Part shown: piece by piece, positions 10,935-17,783 of the stretch
Layout of the letters: each line of letters opens with the position of its first letter
Numbering within the stretch: the first letter of the stretch is position 1
Origin: Marchantia polymorpha subsp. ruderalis
Taxonomy: Eukaryota; Streptophyta; Marchantiopsida; Marchantiales; Marchantiaceae
Assembly: GCA_037833965.1 (NCBI GenBank)
Contig: AP031358.1
Span: forward strand, 7,572,001-7,636,000
Direction: 5' to 3'
DNA: 64,000 nucleotides
Notes under the pieces: model-generated
Database searches by the model: none
What the model saw: only the letters and a program-made list of their open reading frames with translations
What the model was told of the DNA's origin: nothing
Position numbers and translations under genes: made by a program

Positions 10935-13304
10935 ATGAGGAAGGATTGTCCCCAGGAGCGAGAGGGACAAACTCCACATGCTAGGCCACAGCCGGCACAG
11001 GTGACCTGTGATCATTGTCATCGACCGGGTCATCCTCGAGAGCGTTGCTTTGACCTTCATCCTGAGTTGAGATCTGGAGGTAGAGGTCGTGGAGGTGATG
11101 CTCCGCGAGGCCGAGGTGGTCGAGGTGGTAGAGGTACCGGGGCCATTGAGCGTACCGCAGCGAGTGCTACTTCCGCCACAGAGAGCGCTATGGCTGCTCA
11201 GATTGAGCAGTTGGAGCAGAGGCTTGCTGCTATGGCTGGTCTGGGGGCAAGCACTTCCACATCTTACGAGGGAGAGGATTTCTCCTATTTGGCCAGTGCA
11301 GCACAGGTTGAGGCATCAGTTGCAGTGACCAGAGGTGGTGCTCGCACTTCAGAGCCACGTGGTGCGACTGTGGAGTTGGACCCTCAGAGGGGTGAGGGTG
11401 GACGTCAGTCTAGACTTCCCCAGTCCTTTTTGTTGTCAGAGGTGGGTAGCAGTTCATCTATGAGACCTGCACCGCCTACTGACACTAGAGTGAGAACTGA
11501 GGTTCTTACATCATCTGTTGTGGACGCAGACGTGCCATCTAGTGCAGTGATGCGGATGGCCACTTCAGTCTTGCGATCTCCATTGTTTTCAGCCACGGAG
11601 TTGATAGACTCTGGTATTGATTTGGCTCGAGTATTTCGGGTAGCAGCCACGTCGTGTGAGCATGGGAGAGTCGCTGCTACGAGTGCCGAGATACGTGAGG
11701 ATACAGTTGAGGACCCATCCTCAACGTCTACATTGTTCGAGGAGACGACTTGGCAGGCCGCAGCGGCGAGGATGGAGTCCTTACCAGCTCGCCCAGCCAT
11801 TGATCGCGAGAGTATTGTTCTTGGTGTATGTATGGTGGACAACCGAAGTGGTCTATTTCGGTTAGTGAGTTCTACTGGACATGTGTATGTCCCAGCAAGA
11901 GTTTTGTTGGATTCTGGTGCACAGCCCTTGATGTTGGGCAAGGCTGCATGCATTAGTTTGGGCATTCGGAGGTCAGAGTTGGAACCTTGCCCATTCCAGA
12001 TCCAAACATCCCTTGGATGTTTGGATCAGCAACAACAGCTGTTTCAACCAGCTGTTGTTGGTGGCGCCAGCAACAGGTCTTACTTTATGACCAGGGAGAG
12101 CATAGCGGTGCAGTTGAGGCATGATCACCCTCATGATAGCTCGCAGTTTGGAGTTCGTGTTGTGGTTACATCAGCAGAGTCATATGATGTGCTTGTTGGT
12201 GGAGTGGTGTTATACCCGATGGGCTTTCGGATGGACTATTGGACGGAGACTGCCGCATATCGTCCTGGTTGGCAGTCCGGAGATGGACGTCTGAGCGAGC
12301 TGCCAGTGAGATTTATTTCCCGGGATCGACCTCTTGGATCTTCATCAGCGGTCTTGGCATCTGTTGCGGGTTTTAGCGGAGTGCTTACCTGGCCCGATGA
12401 CTTGTTGGAGGGGAACATGTCTGCCGACGATACCTCAGTCTACGAGGATGTGGAGGAGGTTGTGAGTTTCACAGCGGCGGTGACTTCACCCTTAGATGTT
12501 CCACTGTGGAGTTCGTGCCAGGCACTACAGTTGGAAGCTGATAGGTTGGTAAAAAAGGCTTGGAGTGAAGCCTCTTTACCAGCAGAGCCAGACACGGCTT
12601 CAGCTGATCGGCTAGTTAGTGGGTCTACCGCATTGTCTCCATTGGTTACTACACCTATTGCATGGGAGTATTCCTCAGAGGGCGTTTGTTTGCTGGATCT
12701 TTTTGGTGGAATCAGCACAGGTTTGGCTGCAGTGTTGCAGTCAGGCATTCTCGTACGGAGATACTTGTATGTGGAGAAGGACGAGACTGCATGTCGAGTC
12801 TCTTCACGACATGTTGCACAGTTGATGCGGCGTTTTCCTTCGTTGTTGCCGCGATCAGCTGTCCGAGGATTCCAGAAGGCGTTGCCTTCAGACATTTCGT
12901 TGCTGGGGGCGCCAGACCTTGACCGCGTTGGCCATATTGATATGGTGATTGCGGGCTGGCCATGTCAGGGACACACACGCGCTGGACATGGGACAGGGTT
13001 GCATGATTCCAGATCTCGGATGTTTTGGGAGATGATGCGAGTGTTACGTCATCTCCAAGTGCAGCAGACACGTTCTCCAGCATACATTCTGGAGAACGTA
13101 CCATTGTTGGGTGACACTCGGGCCCAGTTGATGGCGAGTGTCCATCAAGTCCGAGCATGGATTGGATCAGCAGTATTGTTGGATGCTGCGAGGGTTGGAT
13201 CACGGGCGCATCGTGCACATTTGTGGTGGACCAACCTTTTGCCACATGAGATATTGCGTCATGCCTATGATTCGGTGAAGCGTGATACTAATTCTCACCG
13301 TTGA
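10935..13304 (+). CDS. polyprotein: CCHC zinc knuckle, aspartic protease, N-terminal two-thirds of a C5-cytosine DNA methyltransferase
   Basis: Of 789 residues from the ATG at 10935, residues 25-38 form a perfect CCHC knuckle (C25, C28, H33, C38), followed by an Arg/Gly-rich nucleic-acid-binding stretch. The aspartic protease has its active-site triad at D326-S327-G328 and a YDVLVGG strand near 417-423. From about residue 580 a C5-methyltransferase begins: motif I DLFGG (588-592), motif II acidic E614, motif IV with catalytic C677 in GWPCQG, motif VI E720-N721-V722, and motif VIII GSRAHRAHLWW (755-765), close to the AHRAR-FW motif of DNMT3 enzymes. All key catalytic residues seen are intact. 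The frame runs out at 13302-13304, and the rest of the enzyme continues in the next frame, so this copy has a frameshift near 13280. The domain would transfer a methyl group from S-adenosylmethionine to cytosine C5. Confidence 0.9.
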   Translation: MRKDCPQEREGQTPHARPQPAQVTCDHCHRPGHPRERCFDLHPELRSGGRGRGGDAPRGRGGRGGRGTGAIERTAASATSATESAMAAQIEQLEQRLAAMAGLGASTSTSYEGEDFSYLASAAQVEASVAVTRGGARTSEPRGATVELDPQRGEGGRQSRLPQSFLLSEVGSSSSMRPAPPTDTRVRTEVLTSSVVDADVPSSAVMRMATSVLRSPLFSATELIDSGIDLARVFRVAATSCEHGRVAATSAEIREDTVEDPSSTSTLFEETTWQAAAARMESLPARPAIDRESIVLGVCMVDNRSGLFRLVSSTGHVYVPARVLLDSGAQPLMLGKAACISLGIRRSELEPCPFQIQTSLGCLDQQQQLFQPAVVGGASNRSYFMTRESIAVQLRHDHPHDSSQFGVRVVVTSAESYDVLVGGVVLYPMGFRMDYWTETAAYRPGWQSGDGRLSELPVRFISRDRPLGSSSAVLASVAGFSGVLTWPDDLLEGNMSADDTSVYEDVEEVVSFTAAVTSPLDVPLWSSCQALQLEADRLVKKAWSEASLPAEPDTASADRLVSGSTALSPLVTTPIAWEYSSEGVCLLDLFGGISTGLAAVLQSGILVRRYLYVEKDETACRVSSRHVAQLMRRFPSLLPRSAVRGFQKALPSDISLLGAPDLDRVGHIDMVIAGWPCQGHTRAGHGTGLHDSRSRMFWEMMRVLRHLQVQQTRSPAYILENVPLLGDTRAQLMASVHQVRAWIGSAVLLDAARVGSRAHRAHLWWTNLLPHEILRHAYDSVKRDTNSHR

Positions 13305-13740
13305 CAGTATCTTGGATGTTTCCCGGCACTCTCAAGTAGTGAGAGTTGCTGACAGGTCACCTATGGCGTTGGTGAACCGCGTAGGTCAGCCTCGGATGGC
13401 TTTACCTACATTTGTCAGTTATCCGGCATCACATGCATATCGTGATGGGGGACCTGGACTACTATGAAACAGTACCCTACATCAGTTGGTGGAGCCCAAC
13501 GCTGATGAGAGAGAGCGTGCGATGGGGTTTCTTACTGGTGTGACCGCGGCTTCTTCAGTTTCAGAGGCGTCGCGTCGTCAGGTTTTGGGTCAAGCTATGG
13601 ACCTGAACTGCTTGACGTGGATTGTGAGCTTGGGTTTGGCCGAGCAACGCCGTTTGCGCGCAGATTTGGTGGTTGTAACACCACTGATTAGCTCATTGCC
13701 TACCGGGACGGTAGTGGCAATGGCTGGGGGCGACAGGTGA
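13282..13740 (+). pseudogene. DNA methyltransferase C-terminal part (target recognition, motifs IX and X), broken by a stop
   Basis: This frame, shifted relative to the preceding ORF, completes the methyltransferase. It gives VVRVADRSPMALVNRVGQPR and a target-recognition-like stretch MALPTFVSYPASHAYRDGG. After an in-frame TGA at 13465 it gives motif IX (NADERERAMGF) and motif X (RRQVLGQAMDLNCL, equivalent to the LGN/GNS motif). A second TGA at 13738 closes the open stretch; the same frame leads on towards RT after another stop at 13879. With the N-terminal part the motif order is I-IV-VI-VIII-TRD-IX-X, that is, not permuted. Confidence 0.8.
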
Positions 13741-13887
13741 GATATTCGTCATCCTTGGAGTTTATGGGACGTGACGAAAGGACTTGCCAGAGTTGCAGCC
13801 CATGCAGTTGGAGAGGATTCTCACGTGGAGGTGGCTACGAAGGAGGGTACGGAGAACCCTTCTTTGCAGTGTGTAGCGTAGCAACCA

Positions 13888-16293
13888 TTGACAGTGTCGC
13901 CTCCCTCTAGTGTGCCTATGGAGGAGGAATGGGAGCCATTGATTGGTTCCCAGATCACAGGAGGAGAGAGGCGACGATTGACACAATTCCTACGAGACTA
14001 TAGGAGTTGTTTTGCTTTCAGTATGAAGGAGTTGGGTGCGTTGATTGGACCCGGTATACGGATAGAATTGGCTAGTGATACGCCAATCTTCCGTCGTCCT
14101 TATCGATACAGTGAGATGGAGAGAGATTTGATTCGGAGTAGGACGTTGGACCTACTGGAGGCTGGACTAGTGGAGTTATCGCATGGTGAGTATGCGTCAG
14201 CCACTGTCATGCCGGTGAAGAAGGATGTACATGGCAACTACACGGATAGGCGCATGTGTGGAGACTACCGTCCTATCAATCGGCAGACGAAGTCCGATAA
14301 GTATGCCATGCCTACACCTGAGGAGATCTTCGATGTGGTGGGACATGCGAGGATTTTTAGTACTTTGGATCTTCGGGCAGGATACCATCAGTTGCCAATT
14401 CGGGAGGAGGACAAAACCAAGACAGCGTTTTGGGGCGTCAACTCCCACGGCAAGGATTGTTTGTATCAGTGGCGATTCTTACCCTTTGGGTTGAAGAATG
14501 CACCTGCCGAGTTTCAGAGGGTTATGGACAGAATCCTGGCGGGGCTGGATTTTGTCAGATGTTACATTGATGATATCTTGGTGTTTAGTGACACTGTGGA
14601 GCAACACCAGATACACTTGCAGATTGTGTTTGAGCGATTGAGGGCTCATGGTTTGAGGTTACATCCTGGGAAGTGTAAGTTCTTCCAGGAGAAGGTTGAG
14701 TACTTGGGTCATGTGATATACCCAGGTGGTTTAGGAGTTCAGCAAGCAAAGGTGGAGGCTATTGCACGCATCCCTCGTCCCACGGATGTGAGTAGAGTTC
14801 GTGCATTTATGGGTTTAGCGAACTACTACCGGAGGTATGTGAAGGGGTTCAGTGCTATAGCCAAGCCTTTGAACCAGTTGCTGAAGTCAGATCAGGAGTG
14901 GCAATGGGGAGATGAGCAAGAGAGAGCTTTTGTTGAGCTCAAGGTCAGGTTGGTGGCCGCTCCCATCTTGAGGAGACCTATCAGAGGTCGTCCATACCAA
15001 TTGCACACTGATTGGAGTATGTTGGGACTTGGAGCGGTGTTGACGCAGCGTGATGATGAGGGCAAGGAGTTTGTGGTTGCGTACGCTAGTCGTTCGAACA
15101 ATGCAGCGGAGTCGCGGTATAGTTCGTACGAGGGAGAGTGCTTGGCAGCGGTGTGGGCTGTGGCGCACTTCAGGTGTTACTTGTTTGGTACGCAGTTCAC
15201 CCTTGTTACTGATCATCAACCGCTCAAGTGGTTGATGGAGTCCGACAAGCTTACAGGGAAGCTTGCACGGTGGGCTCTCATCTTACAGGAGTACAACTTT
15301 CAGGTGGTGCATAGACCTGGAGTTGCGAACCTAGATGCCGATGGTTTGAGTCGAAACCCATGCACTAGCCAGGAGGATGAAACTGGAGCTAGATGGCATG
15401 GTGAGGTTGACGAGAAGATGGTGCCTGGTTGGCATGCATCTGCCTTCATGTGTTGGTTACGTGGGAACTCTAGCAGAGAGGATCATCTGACATCTTACTC
15501 TAGTCAGAGAGTAGATGGTCGATCTTCAGATCCTGAGGTTGAGGATGGTGGTGTGGAGCAGCGTGATGTTCACGATGATGCATTGGTGTTGGAATTTCTA
15601 CGGACCAGCATGGTGCCAGGCACAGTGGGTGCCAAGGAGCGAGATCGTGTTCTCCAACGGGCCAAGAGGTACCGATTGGAGGGATCACATGTTCTCCGAG
15701 TATGGGAGGACGGTAGGGTACGAGTAGTATCACATCCAGCCCAGAGAGCACGCATTGTGAGGCATGCTCATGAGGAGTTGGGACATTTTGGAGTGAAGCG
15801 TACATACAGCTTACTCCTTGGTCAGTATTGGTGGCGTGGTATGCATACTCAGGTACAGCAGTTGGTATCACGTTGCATGGTTTGTGATCGAGTGAGGGCA
15901 TCATTCAATGCCCCGACACCAGTGTTACATCCATTACCCATCATGGCGTTGGGTTACCGTTGGAGTTTGGACTTTGCTGGACCACTACCTTTGACTGTAC
16001 GACATCATCGGTATGTGTTGGTGATGGTGGAGCATTTCTCCAAGTGGATTGAGTTGGTGGCATTACCTGACAAGGCAAGTGAGGGAGTAGCGTATGCTTT
16101 TCTTGACAGAGTGCTTAGTCACTATGGTGCACCAGCTGAGGTGTTGACCGATCAGGGAACGGAGTTTCAGGTCTTGTGCGACAAGGCACTGATTGATCAT
16201 CGGACCACGTCGCGAGATCATCCAGAGGCGGATGGTTTAGCTGAACGTGTTGTACAGACGGTGAAGAGGGCGTTGCGCAAGTATGGCCTGTAG
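13888..16293 (+). CDS. reverse transcriptase, RNase H and integrase core
   Basis: 801 codons stay open between stops at 13879 and 16291; the first ATG is at 13918 but the protein is presumably cut from a polyprotein. RT: catalytic D161 (LDLRAGYHQ) and Y226-I-D-D229, followed by the thumb and FMGLANYYRRYV. RNase H: D375 (HTDWS), E415, D442 (VTDHQPLKWL). Integrase: zinc finger H628, H633, C663, C666; catalytic D695 (LDFAGPLP), D755 (LTDQGTEF) and E786 (ADGLAER). Only 30 residues separate the second Asp from the Glu, against the usual 35, so a short in-frame deletion is likely. Domain order RT-RNase H-integrase is that of Ty3/gypsy. The TAG at 16291 cuts integrase right after its catalytic core. 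Confidence 0.95.
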   Translation: MTVSPPSSVPMEEEWEPLIGSQITGGERRRLTQFLRDYRSCFAFSMKELGALIGPGIRIELASDTPIFRRPYRYSEMERDLIRSRTLDLLEAGLVELSHGEYASATVMPVKKDVHGNYTDRRMCGDYRPINRQTKSDKYAMPTPEEIFDVVGHARIFSTLDLRAGYHQLPIREEDKTKTAFWGVNSHGKDCLYQWRFLPFGLKNAPAEFQRVMDRILAGLDFVRCYIDDILVFSDTVEQHQIHLQIVFERLRAHGLRLHPGKCKFFQEKVEYLGHVIYPGGLGVQQAKVEAIARIPRPTDVSRVRAFMGLANYYRRYVKGFSAIAKPLNQLLKSDQEWQWGDEQERAFVELKVRLVAAPILRRPIRGRPYQLHTDWSMLGLGAVLTQRDDEGKEFVVAYASRSNNAAESRYSSYEGECLAAVWAVAHFRCYLFGTQFTLVTDHQPLKWLMESDKLTGKLARWALILQEYNFQVVHRPGVANLDADGLSRNPCTSQEDETGARWHGEVDEKMVPGWHASAFMCWLRGNSSREDHLTSYSSQRVDGRSSDPEVEDGGVEQRDVHDDALVLEFLRTSMVPGTVGAKERDRVLQRAKRYRLEGSHVLRVWEDGRVRVVSHPAQRARIVRHAHEELGHFGVKRTYSLLLGQYWWRGMHTQVQQLVSRCMVCDRVRASFNAPTPVLHPLPIMALGYRWSLDFAGPLPLTVRHHRYVLVMVEHFSKWIELVALPDKASEGVAYAFLDRVLSHYGAPAEVLTDQGTEFQVLCDKALIDHRTTSRDHPEADGLAERVVQTVKRALRKYGL

Positions 16294-16998
16294 AAAGGTC
16301 ATCTTGGGGACTGGGATATCCAGTTACCGTGGTTGGCCATGGGATATCGGTTCAGTCGGCAAGCATCCTTGGCTTCCTTCTCACCATATTTTCTATTGTA
16401 CGGCCGAGATCCAGACTTGCCAACATCGATTCGTCGTGAGTCTAGCGAGGTGGTGAACCTTGATGACCCGAATATGTGGGTGAGAGTATGTTCTCAACGT
16501 GCAGAACTCTTTCGGAGAGTTATGCCTGCAGCATTTGAGAATCTTGCGATTGCTCAACATAGAGATACGTTGCGGTATGCAACCATTCGGGGAGGAGGTT
16601 ATCGACCATCAATTCGTAGATTCCATGTGGGAGACTACGTCTATCTACAGCAGACTGCACCGACGACATTGGATGTGACGGCGGGACGCACCATCTTGCG
16701 GGTGCGGGAGGTGTTACCTTCTGGAGTTCTCCTGTTGGAGGGTCGTGACGGCGTTGTTTGGAAGGATCATGTGCGCAATTGTGCGCCATGCCATCTCCCA
16801 AACGTAGATGGCATTATGGACCCAAGCTTAGCGATAGTACGTGCTGGCTTGAGGTGCATGCTGTGTGGGTCAGCTGGTCAGGCGGCCCGTATGTTGGTGT
16901 GTGATAGGTGTTCTAGGGGATGGCACATGTTGTGCCTGACTCCGCCTATCTATGTTATTCCGACTGGACGATGGGTTTGTCCTCGATGTACTTCATAG
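16294..16998 (+). CDS. integrase C-terminal region with a PHD zinc finger
   Basis: In the same frame as the preceding ORF after the TAG at 16291, the sequence continues the integrase C-terminus (SRQASLASFSPYFLLYGRDPDLP, typical of gypsy integrases) and an SH3-like region (FHVGDYVYLQQ … VLPSGVLLLEGRDG). It ends with a Cys4-His-Cys3 PHD finger at 16855-16989: Cys pairs at residues 175/178 and 190/193, His198-x2-Cys201, Cys216/219, counted from the ATG at 16333. PHD fingers usually read the histone H3 tail. Here the finger occupies the position where chromoviruses carry a chromodomain, so it may steer integration to particular chromatin; that role is inference. Confidence 0.88.
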   Translation, partial: KGHLGDWDIQLPWLAMGYRFSRQASLASFSPYFLLYGRDPDLPTSIRRESSEVVNLDDPNMWVRVCSQRAELFRRVMPAAFENLAIAQHRDTLRYATIRGGGYRPSIRRFHVGDYVYLQQTAPTTLDVTAGRTILRVREVLPSGVLLLEGRDGVVWKDHVRNCAPCHLPNVDGIMDPSLAIVRAGLRCMLCGSAGQAARMLVCDRCSRGWHMLCLTPPIYVIPTGRWVCPRCTS

Positions 16999-17153
16999 GG
17001 GTAGATGACTTGATCTTCACATGTTATGAATTGCAGATAGGCTTCTAACGATGGGGCGACATAGCACCCGGCCTACTGGTTCGCGCACCCACGAAGGTGT
17101 ATAGCATGTAGTTGTAGATAGGACTACCTGGGAGTCAGAGGGACCTGACCGCC

Positions 17154-17169
17154 AGGTAGGGGGGCGAGT
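17154..17169 (+). promoter_or_regulatory. polypurine tract before the 3' LTR
   Basis: AGGTAGGGGGGCGA followed by GT lies directly before the LTR start TGTGACATTTG at 17170, as expected for the plus-strand primer. The GT pair here reappears at the joint between the complete LTR and the LTR fragment at 17569-17570. Confidence 0.75.
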
Positions 17170-17568
17170 TGTGACATTTGAGTGTGTACTCTCTCGCGCC
17201 TATGTGTGTGTGTATGTGTATGTGAGTAGCATGTCAGCGATGTAGAGTGTATGGCGATATGTATTCGCACGACACCTGTCATGTAGTTACGAGTCGGCTC
17301 ACGCAGTTTAGTCACTTACTATCTTTAGAGGTGAAGTTAGGGTTCGGTCACGAGGGGTATAGAGTCGGGGACGGCTCGAAGAACGTTAGTTCTTCGAGTC
17401 GAGCCTGGAAGCGTCGGGAGCGTAGAGCGACTTTACCTTTTGCGTCGACCTAGATTCTCCGAGTGTGGAGTGGGTTGGGCTTGACTCATGTTTGTGACGG
17501 TGACGGTTTGTTGCCAGTAGGGTAATTGACCGACGGGAATTCCAGTGGGGAATCTCCCGTTTATTTCA
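17170..17568 (+). repeat. complete 3' LTR (399 bp)
   Basis: Begins TGTGACATTTG and ends TTTATTTCA, the canonical TG…CA. The start sits directly after the polypurine tract, and the end matches the point in the 5' copy where the primer-binding site begins. Positions 108-399 match the 5' LTR copy with one mismatch; positions 1-105 are repeated identically at 17571-17675. Confidence 0.88.
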
Positions 17569-17570
17569 GT

Positions 17571-17675
17571 TGTGACATTTGAGTGTGTACTCTCTCGCGC
17601 CTATGTGTGTGTGTATGTGTATGTGAGTAGCATGTCAGCGATGTAGAGTGTATGGCGATATGTATTCGCACGACA
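17571..17675 (+). repeat. displaced first 105 bp of an LTR
   Basis: This is an identical copy of 17170-17274, joined to the complete LTR through GT. It supplies almost exactly the part missing from the 5' LTR copy (positions 106-107, CC, are lost). The right flank starts with TCTT. Confidence 0.9.
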
Positions 17676-17761
17676 TCTTCCTAAGTGGCATATCCAACAA
17701 AACACTTAAAAGTGGTAAACGACGGGACTTTAAAGTGGTAAAAGTGGTAAATATTTTCAGA

Positions 17762-17783
17762 TTACCACTTTTAAGGTGGCCAG
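17762..17783 (-). repeat. right terminal inverted repeat of the hAT-like element
   Basis: Exact inverted copy of the left terminus, preceded by several subterminal AAGTGGTAAA motifs between about 17705 and 17750. Only about 100 bp of hAT sequence lies between the nested retrotransposon and this end. Confidence 0.9.

Larger units (their letters stand above)
6839..17675 (+). mobile_element. Ty3/gypsy-type LTR retrotransposon encoding a DNA methyltransferase and a PHD finger
   Basis: A 10.8-kb element is inserted in the hAT transposon and flanked by the 4-bp direct repeat TCTT (6835-6838 and 17676-17679). Its order is: LTR positions 108-399, self-priming-type site, about 2.8-kb leader, gag, zinc knuckles, protease, C5-cytosine methyltransferase, RT, RNase H, integrase, PHD finger, polypurine tract, complete 399-bp LTR, GT, LTR positions 1-105. 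RT-RNase H before integrase places it in the Ty3/gypsy order. The frame is broken by stops at 10914, 13465, 13738, 13879 and 16291 and by frameshifts near 10460 and 13280. The copy is therefore non-autonomous, although the LTR copies are almost identical. Confidence 0.93.
4398..17783. mobile_element. hAT-like DNA transposon containing a nested LTR retrotransposon
   Basis: The outer element is bounded by 22-bp perfect terminal inverted repeats (4398-4419 and 17762-17783, outermost bases CTGGCCACC). The 8-bp flanks GACTATTA and GATTAATA agree at 6 of 8 positions, consistent with an old hAT-type 8-bp target duplication. Just inside both ends the motif AAAGTGGTAA occurs several times in both orientations, like the subterminal transposase-binding arrays of hAT elements. 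Without the nested retrotransposon (6839-17675) the element is about 2.55 kb and carries one decayed transposase on the minus strand. The superfamily call rests on the transposase fragments, TIR form and duplication length together. Confidence 0.75.

Noticed and set aside
17167-17675. Reading the right end as two tandem LTRs of separate elements
   Set aside because: Only 105 bp of a second LTR follow, they complement exactly the part missing at the left end, and the GT joint matches the PPT-side dinucleotide; one permuted insertion is simpler.
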